A DNA stretch of 64,000 bases from Phorcus lineatus (lineage: Eukaryota > Mollusca > Gastropoda > Trochida > Trochidae), in contig OV121082.1 in assembly GCA_921293015.1 (NCBI GenBank), positions 52,038,971-52,102,970 of the forward strand, in the 5' to 3' direction. Under the pieces are notes generated by a model. It was given only the letters and a program-made list of their open reading frames with translations, searched no databases and was not told the origin of the DNA. Positions 27,203-39,735 of the stretch are shown piece by piece (positions within the stretch are counted from its first letter, which is position 1; each line of letters begins with the position of its first letter). Position numbers and translations under genes: made by a program.

Positions 27203-28259
27203 GAATAAGAGAACAAAATATTAAAACTCATTGCTGCAAGGTTCCAGTCAAGAGGGTGGAGTTTTGCATGGTAATCAAGGCTTGTATGTACACGTATGCC
27301 TCCTCTAGACAATTGTCATTCAGAGACACATCTGATCTTTTGAACTCAGTTTTACAAAGTCACCTCCTGGATGCGTGAGAAGAATTGTTGTTCATACATG
27401 TTGGTTGGTGCTTGATGGTACTGTTCAATAAACACTAATTGACCTGTAATTCATGGTTAGACTTTTGATTTCCTATGGTTATCATTCAGCAAATCTGGTT
27501 AATTGGAAGAAATATGTATCACATATTCCATTGGTAATGTATGTTACATGATTGAAATCCTTGATGATAATCAAATATTCAATAAAAACAATAAGGTAAC
27601 CAACCTAAGAAATCAGCAACATTACCAAATATTCCATATATTTATCATTAGATATTAACTTATTATTAGATATTGATATAGATTAGATATGTTTATCACT
27701 AGATATTTACTTACTTTTAGATAGTGCTTTCTTTAAACATGAACATGCAAACAATCATTGATCTATTGGTGATTGGTTGAACAGATTATCATTTGTCTAA
27801 ACATTTAATTACTTATTATTAATATACGCTTTTGCGTTTATGCTAGTTTTGTACATGCTGCTTTGACATATTGATAAATCAAATATGTATTATATGAGCA
27901 ACTAATTTTACGATTTCATTGTCATGACCAGTTTATTTATCATAGAACATGCCAGACGTTTTGAATTAGTTTAAAGACTATAAATAATGCTTTAAGGAAA
28001 ATATAGTGTTACTATTGAATAGTATTTGAAAATTAGAAAATGTCGTGAATTACCAAATGCAAAACGGACTTTCCATACAATGATTTAGTTACAGAACATA
28101 TAGTATGTGATAATGAACTTTATTCTGAAATGTTCATGTTTTCTTCAGATGTTTAGTTATAAACTTTTTTATTTTGACACAGAATTCATCCATGATTCAT
28201 GATTAAGTTATTTCTAAACGTAACTTTTACTTCTGAGATATCTACCGACTTTAAACCCT

Positions 28260-31200
28260 GAGGCAGTCAAGTAATTTTCGTATTCTGCTGCATAACGCAA
28301 GTAAAGGCACGATAAGAGAAACATTCATATAGCATATGTGCTTTCCTGAATTTGCAGAGAAAGTTATATTCGGTATGATTTTCATTTCATCTCAATTTCA
28401 ATTTCCATGCTTTAAAACGCAAGTTGTAATCTGAATAAGTAAGAATAGCTCATAATCAATGATTTACAACTTTTGAGAACTTGATGTGAAATCTTATGAA
28501 GACAATTTTATATTTTACATGTTTCAGACCACACACCAAGAAAAAAAGAGAATGTTACTTGATACAAGGGATTATATATGTTGTGTTCTGTTTATTTTTA
28601 AAGCAATAAATAAACTGCTCTCGAGGTGGTGAAGAGTATATTGGTTTACTAAAAGCAAGTGTGCAAATACACTAACACCATATTTCCGATGTATTCTCCT
28701 TATCGAACTTAGAGAACATACAACATTTTTAGAGATTTTAGAACATAAATATGAAAATATATTGAGTTTGATCTCTGAAAAGTTTAAGAAACATACATTT
28801 CTGAAATGATAGTTTCTCATGTTTTTTGGATGCAATTTCTTTGTGCATCTTAAAGTATGATGAGTTCAAGATTTTGTTTTCCTAATGATGTTGAGATAAG
28901 TTTTCAGATTGGAACAAAAAAGGACATTAGTTATGTTTAACATACTGATTATTCTGTTAAAGCATCATCGATGAACTAATCTTCATCCATGTCAAAATGT
29001 CCCTGCTGTTAATCGGAAATAATACTATTTCGTCAGATCAACAAGGTGTCAATGAACTTTCATATGAAATCATTACAAATTAATGCAACGTGTATTTTTT
29101 TTTCATTTTTATTTCCCACAATCAAATATGCCTACATGCCTACATACAATTCATACATCTAGGTAAAGTATCCCCTTTTACATTTGCATATGACGATCTT
29201 CATATTCTTCAGTTTGAACAGTGTTTTATATACAGGGTGAGGATGACAATTGTATATTATATCAGTATCAAAATATTATCTAAATTTTCGATTCAAGATC
29301 AATTAGCTACCGTTACAATTGCACATCACTGTTACATTTATCATATCTACAATGACAAGTTATAATATACAACTTGTATATTAACCCTTCTCATGTAAAA
29401 CTGAATCATTAAATGGTGGTCTCATCCCGGAGAAATTTAAACAAATCATGATCAATTTTACAAGGAACAAAGGAAAATCATACCAGACTCGGCACATTGC
29501 TTTTCCACTATATCAATCATTTAAATTTACAATTAGACTTTGAGTGTACCTTTCGTCTGGAAAAATAATCACATGATACGAAATTCAACATCTTTTCTAT
29601 GACATGAATATGCATGATCTTAATAACAATAACTTAAATTAATGGAATTTTGTTTCATGTAGATGTGAGTTTGGATTAGGCAATGCCTGCAGATTTACTA
29701 TATACATGTTGGTATAAAACCAGGCAGAATGATTCATGAATGGGATAAAGTAATATAGATTGATATAGTTAGTTGTAACAATAGACTTAGTGTTTTAAAG
29801 CATCATCTAGTTATACAAACGACGCAAAAACACTATGCAAAATAACTTCGAAGCTATTCATTTAAATAAATAAAGTAGATGGGTTCTGTTCACATAAGAA
29901 TCAGAAAACAATATCTTTTTCAATATTTCAAAGGAACACTCCCGATAATTACTGGTATGAGAAGACAGCGGATTGAGATCTCTTCACCGGACACATGCTT
30001 CATCACGTTCAGAAGTAATCCAGACATTGTAAAAGTAAATTTAGACTTGTCGAGCTCAGGGATCCTGATACAGAACATGCATGGTAAATTGTGAGTGAAC
30101 TAGAATTCATAGTGATGAGACAGTCAGTCAATACTCATTTATTTATAAAATTATTCTCTTGTGCTAAAAGCTGTAAGTTTGAATTTTCAATTCTTACTCA
30201 TTCCACTAGTTGTTCTGATTTTGTTTGCCCTAGAGTTCATTTGTCCACAAAACGCATTTTAATCACAATTTCAAATATGATAAGCAATAATAAATCAAGA
30301 TCGGTACTTTATACGTTATGACCATATCATCTGCGTTCGGACCATACGAATGAACTTAAGTTATTTTTTATCACAAATAGCTACACTCAACATCAAAAGA
30401 TTGTTATCTCTTGTCATCCCTGATTTTGTCAGGCGCCTGCATTTGTTGTGAAACATCTTATACAAAGCTAAACTGACGTGCACGCTATGAGTATTTTCCT
30501 TGACGAATTTGTGAAAAATATGTCACTCCGGCGTACAAAGGTACAAAGGTACAAAGGTACAAAGGCGTAAATAGGGATTTGCCCGGAGAGCCACATTAAC
30601 TTATAACGTTATGATAATGTACTGTTTGCCAAGCAAATAAGTAGCTAAAAGATTTACAGCTGAATCATCAGTTAGTTTCATTTTTGTATGTAATTCTGAT
30701 AACTCCTAAAACCAAATTGTCAAAGTGATATTTCATTTCAAAGAGAACAGATTAGTTTAGATGGAAAATCTTTTGTCACACAGTGATTTAAGTATGTTCC
30801 CTTTTGGTTTTACTGCCTGGAAAAAAATGCAAATGAAAATTTTGTTGTTACCAATATCCTCATTCGGACAGTTCCTTCCTAATTACTTTATAATTAAACA
30901 ACATATTTTGTAAATGATGAAGATTCTATTGATATGCCCTTAACATTTTAAACCAATTCAATTTTCTCAGAATTGCCTGAGGATTCTGATTAAGAATGTT
31001 CGTATTCAATTTCCACAACCTGTTATAAAAAGAAAAACATTTAAACAGCATAATGTATCCGAAATTCATACTGCCTGTCTTTGGAAGTACCTTATGCACA
31101 ATACGCGGAATTTAAATGCCATAGCTACATGATCTAAAATGATATGTAATGCATATTGCAGATATACATTAGCTTTCAATGAATATAATTGAAAATAAAT

Positions 31201-32830
31201 TATATTCACCAATGGGTATTATTGTGGATTGAAGATAAGGTTGGCGAGACACGTAGGATACCACTTACCAATCAAAGACCTATTTTGGTTATAGTCGAAA
31301 TATTTTAGGATGGCAATTTAAATTTCAAACGTCAATTTTTAGATATCATAATCATTTAAATATCCTTATGTTTTGCCACTCCATTGAATAGCCTGACAAT
31401 GCTTAAGCCTCATTGAAAACACAGGAGACAGTGCTACGGCACAACGTTTATGACACAACACCGTTTTGTTTTATCCTCCTAATGACGTCATCATGGTATG
31501 ACCTATTGCTAGATACCCCTTATGATTGTGTCATGGTCAGGAAAGTATTTGAATTTCTATCATTGTAGAAAAATGATATTTGATGAAAAATCAAATTTTA
31601 CCCTCTCTTCCAATACATTTAATATATTCAGTACATTAAAAACATTAAACATTAAAGTAAAAGCTCGGCATGCCTGGGATATTTCTTACATTCGACTTGT
31701 GTGTGCCCTATATGATGTTCAGAACATCCACTCTTTGCTTCCAGGCTGTCTGTGAACATTAACTATTGCTATCTAAAACCTCTCTGGACTGCTAATGTGC
31801 ATGTGTAATTTAAGGAGTTTGATGTAAAACGGAAGCAAAGACACCTAAATAACATAAAGATTGTGACAAGTCTGACTTCCTGACTTTGCAAAGAGGCCGA
31901 GTATTCATTTAAGCCTATTGTAAAATTGATTAGGAATCCTGCTTGCACCAGAATAAAATTTTCGCAATAGTTACCAGTGGCCCATTCAAAGTCAATATCC
32001 TTAACCAATGATAGAATTTTCTACAAAAAGGTACTTAGCGAAGGCGAGCATTCACATATGTAATTACTTGAGCAACATATTGCAATTTTGGTTAAGACTT
32101 GAATAAACTAAGGATAATGTCTTTGTAAGGATATACTTTTTAATAATTTTGTGCTAATTGGTGCAAGTAGAAGAATTTAATGATAATGTTTTGACAGTCT
32201 ATTTATTCAGAAAACGTGCAAAGGCTTTTTAAACAATTTAAAATAGATTTCCATTTTTAGATAGAATAAAAGTTAAAGCCAATAGGGACGTCAATAATCT
32301 TACTTTAAATGTGACACTATTTGACACCAGTATTATTAAATGTATTAATGTCTATCATTAAAAAAATTACCAAATTGAAAGCAGGAAGCCTTATCATAGC
32401 AAGATATAAAAACATTATGGTAACCATTTTGGGTACGTTATTTAAGATCGCTTTTGCCCTGTTGCATATTGAAAGCTTATCTCATATACCGTTGCATTTA
32501 ACATATCCCGGCTGGAATTATTAACATCATTTACATATATATCAATTCTCTTTGTGAGTTAACCTGAGATGTTGTAAAATATAAGTTCAGTAACATTTAT
32601 AAATTGAATTTTCATTATACAGACACATGCAAATTTAATTGTTACTGCAACGGATCGTTTAAGGTACCTTTACATGGAAGAGTTGTGCTTACTTGAATTA
32701 CCCCCCTTGGCTATTGGCATTCAAAGACACATCTTATCTGCGATCCCATTCACGCGAAGTCACCTCCTGGATGCGCGAAAAAACATTTTACAAGTTCAAA
32801 CTGGCCTGTAATTTCATGCAATGAATGACT
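28260..32830. repeat. Cluster II unit 2 (partners 23900-27440 and 44200-46560)
   Basis: Second direct copy, about 4.6 kb long against 3.5 kb in unit 1. The excess comes largely from sequence around 30100-30650 that I could not place in unit 1. The recurring module occurs at about 28268-28370, 31005-31095 and 31803-31905. A perfect TGACGTCA lies at about 31482. Frames such as 30091-30321 are not shared by unit 1. Confidence 0.82.
30533..30565. repeat. GTACAAAG tandem repeat, four copies
   Basis: Four perfect 8-base units, flanked by CTCCGGC on the left and GCGTAAATAGG on the right. Confidence 0.92.
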
Positions 32831-33335
32831 TTTGATTATTATTCTGCAATTCCATCTCCTAGATACTTCGTATTAACGATTTGCCTCTTAAACATATGTC
32901 GATCCTAAGAAAAGAAACATTAATTTGACACTCAATGACAGTCAAATTACATATTTCATGTAACTAATGTATTGCCATCTGATTTCGCACAAAATATCAA
33001 TAACATGTCATGGAAGCTAGATACTCTGGGAACGATTCTGACAAGAAAATTATGTGTTTCGTTAGCCTTCTCGACAGATAACACACAGACCGATTATAAT
33101 TGCTCTGGATGGTCTTATTCATCAATTTGACCTTTTATGTATAGATTATCTGCAGTGAGATTGCGAGAATCTTTCATCTATACATTGTGACAACTATATA
33201 GACGTTAGAACACCTATTTCGTTCTATATATTGCATGACAGAAATCCTTCAGGTTATTCATATATGCAATACAATCAAATTTCCTTAACAATAACGTAAA
33301 ATGCCTATAAAGTGAGCAGCATTTTCTACTGACCA
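32831..33335. other. Non-coding DNA, nothing recognised
   Basis: No feature was identified between cluster II unit 2 and the tandem-repeat element. Confidence 0.4.
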
Positions 33336-33344
33336 AACAAGTAA

Positions 33345-34480
33345 AGAAGTGAGCACAGCTCACATACCCCCGCTTCAAACTATTGTCTGGCTTCCTTTGT
33401 TGGTCTTACCCTAAAAAGCTCACTTAGGAATCATGGTTGATAAGTGTATTAAGTTTGTTGAAGCTAGCATGTATAGTTTAGGAGATATGCTCAGGAAAAA
33501 GCACTTTGTCAGATAGTCATTGTTTTAGTAACATTTCCATGTAAAGCGCAAAAAACAAAAATAATTTTTTGGTCTTACCCTCAAGAGGTGCACCAATGGA
33601 TCATGGTTGATAAGTGTATGAAGTTTGGTGAATATGGCGTGTAAGGTTTAAAAGTTATACTTCGGACAAACAACATCTCACTCACTCACTCACTCACTCG
33701 GACAAACGACTTAGTCATAAATTCACTGTTTTAGTCATGTTTCCGTGGAAACCGCAAAAAAAATAAAAATCATTTGTTGGTCAAACCCTCAAAAGGCACA
33801 TCAAGGGATCATGGTTGATAAGTGTATGAAGTTTGGTAAAGATAGCATGTATAGTTATGAAGACATACTCCGTACAAAGGACTTAGTCATAAATTCACTG
33901 TTTAAGTCATGTTTCCATGGAAACCGCAAAAAATAAAAATCATTTGTTGGTCTAACCCTCAAAAGGCACATCTAGGGATCATGGTTTATAAGTGTATGAA
34001 GTTTGATGGAGATTGCATGTATAGTTTAGGAGATATGCTCCGGACAAAGGACTTGGTCATAGAGTCAGTTTTAGTCCTGTTCCCATGGAAACCTCAAAAA
34101 ATAAAAATCATTTGTTGGTCTAACCATCAAAAGGCACATCTAGGGATCATGGTTGATAAGTGTATGAAGTTTGGTGAAGCTAGCATGTATAGTTTAGGAG
34201 ATATGCTCCGGACAAAGGACTTGGTCATAGAGTCACTGTTTTAGTCATGTTTCCATGGAAACCGCAAAAAATAAAAATCATTTGTTGGTCTAACCATCAA
34301 ACGGCACATCTAGGGGTCATGGTTGATAAGTGTATGAAGTTTGGTGAAGCTAGCGTGTATAGTTTAGGAGATATGCTCCGGACAAAGGACTTGGTCATAG
34401 AGTCGACGGACACACGGACAGACGGACGGACAGAATGAACGCTATATACCCCCGCTTACGCTGTAAGGCGGGGGTATAAA
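33345..34480 (+). mobile_element. Tandem-repeat transposable element, pearl/Helentron-like architecture
   Basis: About six tandem copies of a unit near 170 bp sit between two structured ends. The unit core (CATTTGTTGGTCTAACC...) begins at about 33771, 33941, 34109 and 34279, with older copies starting near 33395 and 33573. Copies 3-6 are nearly identical; copies 1-2 are diverged. Copy 2 contains an inserted (CACT)n run at 33677-33699. The left end carries the palindrome GTGAGCACAGCTCAC followed by ATACCCCCGC. The right end carries GACGGACGGACAG followed by a strong hairpin, TATACCCCCGC (34446) pairing with GCGGGGGTATA (ending 34479). Core tandem repeats between unique ends with hairpins is the organisation described for bivalve pearl elements, now viewed as non-autonomous Helitron relatives. 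That classification is inferred. Open frames running through the repeats are by-products of unit lengths near multiples of three. Confidence 0.65.
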
Positions 34481-36085
34481 AATATTATTTCATAGATATA
34501 TGAATATGTATGTATATGTTTCTATCCATAACAATTATTATTTTCAAACTTAATTTAGTCAATGAGTGGTTGAAACGTTTATTATTTATATGACGTTTTA
34601 AAATAACAACAAATTATAAAGTTTGTATTTATGGGATACATGATACCTGGAAAGTTATCCAGCTTGGAAATATTAATGCATCAATTTGCATTCAATTTGC
34701 ATTCAATCAAAGGGACCAGTTACACTATTTATATCATATGCATAAGCAGTTTATTCACCATAAACCGTGTCGAACTTTTGACCTTTTAGGTGACGACTCT
34801 AATTCATAGTTTTAAAAATGTTACAGTGTATTCCAGTAAAATCATCTATTAATAAAGAAGTGTGTTCATAAATAAGCTAATAGAACAGTTACTTCCATTA
34901 CCTCCATAAGTATATACCTACATTTGGTACAAACTTTAGTAGCACATGATAAACTCCAATTTGAAATGGTCATTCACCTGTTTATGTTGAGATATAAACA
35001 TTTTCATTTGGATGAAACTACGCAAAGCACCAATTAAATCCTTATTATCATCTCGACTCAAATGATTATGGTGATTTTACTTTAAAGCAGTAAACATTAT
35101 TTTGAATATTAATTGATAAAATGAATAATTGATAGTTTTTAGATATATCCTGTCAACTGATATATTAAATAAAGAACTTCTGTTGTCAATGGTGTGTGTG
35201 TGTCGTATTTAACAAAGCTCGATAATGAATTACTGATGAATGAATGAAAATTCGATGAAAACGTTATAAAAGAAAAATAATTCATGATTATGGTGAAAGA
35301 ATTCCGAATCAGGCAAAAATCAGAGAAGAAAGGGTTTTACATTTATTACACTAAAGATTACCAACGTAATGATCTCGTTTCACCAATGAGGTTTCTTAAA
35401 TGAAACTATGTTACTTCTCTTCTAATATAACAGTACATCATTGTGCCATTAGAAGAAAACGGAGATTTCAATAGGTCTTTAGTCAATAGTCTAATCACTG
35501 ACGAATGACGTACGATAATGAGTATTCGATTGTTTACCGTTGTTAAACAAGAGTTAGATCCCCGGGATGGAGAATTATTCTTTTGAAAATCGGGAAATAA
35601 GGCAATTCATTTGCCTTATTTCCCAATTTCTTTAGAAAAATGACTATTTCTATGTTTCATCGAAGCAGGAAAGGGGTTCAGTAAACTCTGAGAAGAGTGA
35701 ATACTTAATTGGTTTTAAAGGAGGGTAAATGAACACATTAAATTAGTGATATTCATAATGCATTTAATCTTAAAATATTATTATGAATGGTATAAAATGC
35801 TCCAAATATTTGGAGTACCTATTCAGATGATAAGATAATACTTTTGTTTAAAATACAAATATATATGTTTTTAAATCCTTAATTCAACAATCCTATGTTA
35901 TCTTTCGTATTCTGTTTCCAAGACATGCTTATGTAATAGCTTATGTAGTATAGAAGCTAGGGTTAACCTTTTAGTAATCTTTAACAGGCATATTGCTTCA
36001 TACAAGAAGAAGCACGTTTCAACATAGATGACAATTTTGTATGGAGTCTTTGATGTTTCTTTAAAAACGGAACCTTGAACACTCA
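34481..36085. other. AT-rich non-coding DNA
   Basis: No gene was recognised. The only structured feature is the inverted repeat at 35585-35630. Confidence 0.45.
35585..35630. repeat. Strong short hairpin, perfect 14-bp stem
   Basis: GGGAAATAAGGCAA (35592-35605) and TTGCCTTATTTCCC (35611-35624) are perfect reverse complements around a 5-base loop. Allowing one bulge or mismatch, pairing extends to about 20 bases (GAAAATC against AATTTC). It could be a transposon relic, a structured RNA or chance. Confidence 0.75.
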
Positions 36086-36089
36086 CGAG

Positions 36090-36190
36090 TCAGTAGTATC
36101 AGCACAATGCTGATGGAGATCTCTTCAATAGACATAAACGCTTCAGTACGTTCTGAAATGATCCAGACACTGTTTAGGGAATTAGGTTGC
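36090..36190. repeat. Extra cluster II module copy
   Basis: GAGATCTCTTCAATAGACAT, then TTCAGTACGTTCTGAAATGATCC, then GACACTGTT match the collinear segments at about 25035-25100 and 29973-30040. The similarity is limited to about 80 bases, so it is a short or eroded extra copy. Confidence 0.6.
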
Positions 36191-37030
36191 ATCTTCACAG
36201 ATATTTGACCATATTTGCCATTGATTTCTTGGACTCGGGTCTATTTTTGGGTTTTACTATTTCTGATCGTGATTAATGGGTCTATTTTTGGTTTAATCAA
36301 AACTTACATGTGGCTTAAGCCTAACCAACACAAATGTTCTGATTGAGGCATCGAATTATAGCTGCATAGGAGAAATGTTGGTAATATGACAACCCTTTGC
36401 AGTTTCGTTATAACCATGTATACCTTCAAGCAGCAAAGGAATTTTGAAATAATAATCAGTATCACTATCCGTAAGGTTTACAATAAATTTACGACGTTAT
36501 AATATGTTGTACTTTCTTTTGCTCGGTTTCATTTAAAGCGTTTATTGCTTTTTACTCTTTTATGCATTTATACATGATGAAACATACAGAAAGTCGAATT
36601 CAATCGAAATCATGTTACAATAGTGATCTTTTACTTGATAAATGATTTAATCTAAACAAAAAAAGTAAAAGGTGGTCATTGAATATGGTGTTCAATCATT
36701 GCACATACAATAAAAAGCGGATAACATTACATGGCTTTAAACATTAAACAATGTTGTTACATGATATCGACAAAAATATCGATGCCCGACATAAATGCTG
36801 AATCTGTATTAATTATTATTATTAGCGAAATTTGACGAACAGTATCACAGAAGGTGATATAGTTACTTGCTTATTCTATATCTATTAAACCTTTATGCCA
36901 TATTACAAATTGTCAAGTATTTTTCCCCCAAATATTTCGAAGTCCTGAATGTATGAAACATCAAATAAAAAGATCCATTACATAACCAAACATTGACTTA
37001 CATTAGTTAAGTGAAAATCATGCTTTCAAC
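36191..37030. other. Non-coding DNA, nothing recognised
   Basis: No feature identified. Confidence 0.4.
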
Positions 37031-37039
37031 TTCTTTCTT

Positions 37040-37140
37040 TTAATAAGTGCGACGTGTCGGTGTAGGTATTAACACTGTTATCAAGAAAGACATGACATCA
37101 TTTGCTTGTTAACTCTACAACTTCTAAAACTTCACTTAGA
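37040..37140. repeat. Diverged repeat, partner 21960-22080
   Basis: Second copy of the segment described at 21960-22080, beginning near GCGACGTGTCGGTG. Confidence 0.5.
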
Positions 37141-37378
37141 GAAGGTCGAAGATTTTCTACATATGCATGCAAAATTAGATTTATTTCGAAAAAGTATTAC
37201 AAATTCCTTTCACCCCGAAAGTAGTTTAAGAAATTGTTCTCAAGGAAAACTGAGAATTGTGCGTGACAAGTAGTCAGACTGGTAATAGATATGGCAGTTA
37301 TCGTAATATCGTGTACCCTACAAATCTTAAATACACTTTTCTAAAAAGAAACACAAAAGTCACTTTTCAAAGAATTTA

Positions 37379-38560
37379 TTGCTGACTTTGAGATGCAATA
37401 TATCATATAATTTATGGGGTAAGAAGGTTAAAAATCACATGTGTATAGACAAAGAGTTCGCCAACACGAATGTAATTTTCGTGTGCTGTGATTCTATTTT
37501 CTTAAGTCCACAAAGTAGCGTCAACGTCAGTATTCTGACTGCAATTTCCAGCAAAATTTTCTTGGTATCCTTTTGGCAAGGCTTTGATAATCCGATGAAA
37601 TCTCTTTTTTTTAATTTCTTCCCTACTCTTCATCTAAATTGACTGCCATTTATAGAAGTGTGTAAGACGTGATGTGACGTTGACGTGAATGTCAAACAAA
37701 ATTTTCCTCAATATAGTAATCTATAGGGTCAATTCTGGTGTTTATAAAGGCCATTGCAAAGTTTTAACGTTAAAATTCGTATTGTAAGAGGCCATAACAA
37801 AAGCGAAAGCTGTGGCACAACTTCCTCTGACGGTCCATATTTTGCGTCAATTGACGTCCGAGGAAGTCGTTGATGGACCTATTTTTTGTCGATGTCCTGT
37901 GAACCAGTATTAAAAGAAATCATTGAGGAAAAGCTATTGCCATTCACACATTGACACTGTCTCAAACGAATCTGTTGACTTTTTGAATGAAAATGGGTTG
38001 TAAATGTGTTTTTTTCCAATGCTAAACATCATTATGACACATTATTTCACATCTCCCCGATTAAGACGAAATTATAATTCATCGTCAAACCATACATTTC
38101 TGAAGTTTGTTAGGTTGAGGTTCTTGGCTTTAAAACACCACAGTAAACGATTGCTCATAAACGTTTCTCAAAACAGTGGTTATAACTGACCTTCTTGGTG
38201 GAAAACCCACTTTACGCAAACGATTACTGAACGTTTGGTTGGAATGTTTTGTCAAAACGTGGGTGTTTTGTGTAGTATACACGGTTGCATCTAGAGGGTG
38301 ACGAAAGTGGTTTACCTGGTTGCTGAGATTTTAGGCTTGGTTCGTAACTCTAAGATGCACACATCTCGGACTCTTTTTGGTGGAATTGGTCAACAGGAAC
38401 CGACAAAAAAGGCAACAATAGGTGCTTTGGTGAACGTTCACATGTCGGGCAAGTGCAAACTGCAACTAAACGGTTTCAATTTGACGTATGGCAACGTGTT
38501 TTTTTCGCCTCTCATTTGTGGTATACTTATCGCCCCTTTTTCATGCGAGAACGCATGATA
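37379..38560 (+). pseudogene. Decayed coding region, origin unassigned
   Basis: A run of plus-strand open stretches in changing frames: 37379-37642 (87 codons), about 37780-37911 (containing TKAKAVAQLPLTVHILR), 38004-38189, a stop-free stretch near 38190-38300 (containing LLGGKPTLRKRLLNVWLE), and 38298-38558 (86 codons, containing SGKCKLQLNGFNLTYGN). The composition looks like real protein, not low-complexity sequence, and CpG is visibly more frequent than in surrounding DNA. No family was recognised. It could be a broken host gene without introns, a transposon gene or an old viral insertion. A minus-strand frame at 38773-39108 may or may not belong to it. Confidence 0.3.
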
Positions 38561-38599
38561 AAATGTAAAGCAACATGTGCCTTTTAAGGTTAAAGATAC

Positions 38600-39600
38600 C
38601 ACATGCTCTTGCGCCTACTCTTATTTGAAAGTGGTTGAAATATTTTCTAAACAACCTTTTCGTGACAACATCGTTAAATGTTTCTTAAACAAACAATAAA
38701 GGTAAGATGTTCCTTTTTTTAGCTTTAGCTGTAAACAATTACACAACTATGGTGTCATAGAAAGAAATATTGTTATTGCTGTGTCTGGCTGCTTTTAAAC
38801 GAGTCCATTATTATCCAAATCACTTTTGCGTTTTTTTTGTTTTTTTTGAAGCGTGTAAAATAAGCACCTAGGTTTAGATAAAGTGAAACCGAGTAATCTC
38901 TCAGTAAGAAAAACATATTTACAAGTACTGCATCTGCATTTGCAGCAGCGCAACAAAGAGCAGTAATATAACTACACTTAAGAAAATTTAATTTCGATTC
39001 GATCGTGGTTGTGAATAATTTGAATAAAATTTCAATCTTCAAAATAACTTTAAGTAGAGAGTTGATTGAACTATTAAAGTACCGTTTGGTTAGCAATATT
39101 TTATACATACAATGCTTTCATGATAATCATAAAAATCAACGAAATAAAAAGTAATGAAACACATTTCAAATAAAAAAATAAATAGAAATGACCCTAGGTA
39201 GTCATTGGTAATTATATATAACGTTAATCTTGATGCGTTAAAATGCAATATACATTATAAGAAACAGCTTTCAGTTTTAAAGGATACATTAATCAAAAGC
39301 ATAGAAAATAATTGTTCACATGAAAAATATTTTTGTGTATTTGGATCAGATAAAATCTAAGCATTTAACTTATTTCAATAGGTACAAACTGAATAAAATA
39401 GTGAAAACGTAAACACAATCTATTATTGGATTACGATAGTTAGTTTTGAGGCAAACCAGTTGATCATTAAGTGCTACATATGTAACTTCTTGCGACAACT
39501 GAACATTAGAAGGGACTAAACTAAATCTGATTAAATCAAACTTTAAAACATATAAATGATGAAAACACACTGGATAAAACCTTTTGCATTTGCTTGGACT
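38600..39600. other. Non-coding DNA
   Basis: AT-rich. It includes the 111-codon minus-strand frame 38773-39108, which has no recognised similarity and is not called as a gene. Confidence 0.4.
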
Positions 39601-39607
39601 AGTGAAC

Positions 39608-39735
39608 AATCGGTGGTACTGCGCTGCTATACTTCAGTATGCGTGTGAAACAGTTCTCTTCTGCAGACAAAGTTGGAATCGAACCACATTTTGACTTGAA
39701 GACGAACTTGCTAAACACTGCGTTATCCCGTCCCA
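39608..39735 (-). mobile_element. SINE copy, tRNA-like head portion
   Basis: CGGTGGTACTGCGCTG, then TTCAGTAT, then ACAGTTCTCTTCTGCAGACA and AAAGTTGGAATCGAACC, ending in GCGTTATCCCGTCCC, match 56345-56505 of the full-length SINE with a few deletions. On the minus strand this is the 5' part with the box B-like GGTTCGATTCC (39675-39685) and a box A-like region at about 39706-39725. The tail half is missing and the promoter boxes have mutations, so this is a dead fragment. Confidence 0.8.

Larger units (their letters stand above)
23900..27440. repeat. Cluster II unit 1 (partners 28260-32830 and 44200-46560)
   Basis: Direct collinear copy of 28260-32830. Anchors: TTCCACTATATCAATCATTT near 24559 against 29503; GAACATGCATGGTAAA near 25130 against 30072; CACCTCCTGGATGCG at 27361 against 32761. 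It contains three versions of a recurring module, at about 23918-23990, 25530-25600 and 26455-26555. No reading frame is kept between copies. The second half is shared with the third partial copy at 44.2-46.6 kb. Confidence 0.82.

Noticed and set aside
33745..34438. Three consecutive frames coding a repeated 56-residue peptide
   Set aside because: They follow from tandem repeat units of 168-170 bp. Frame is lost at the 170-bp units, and the flanking older repeats are full of stops.
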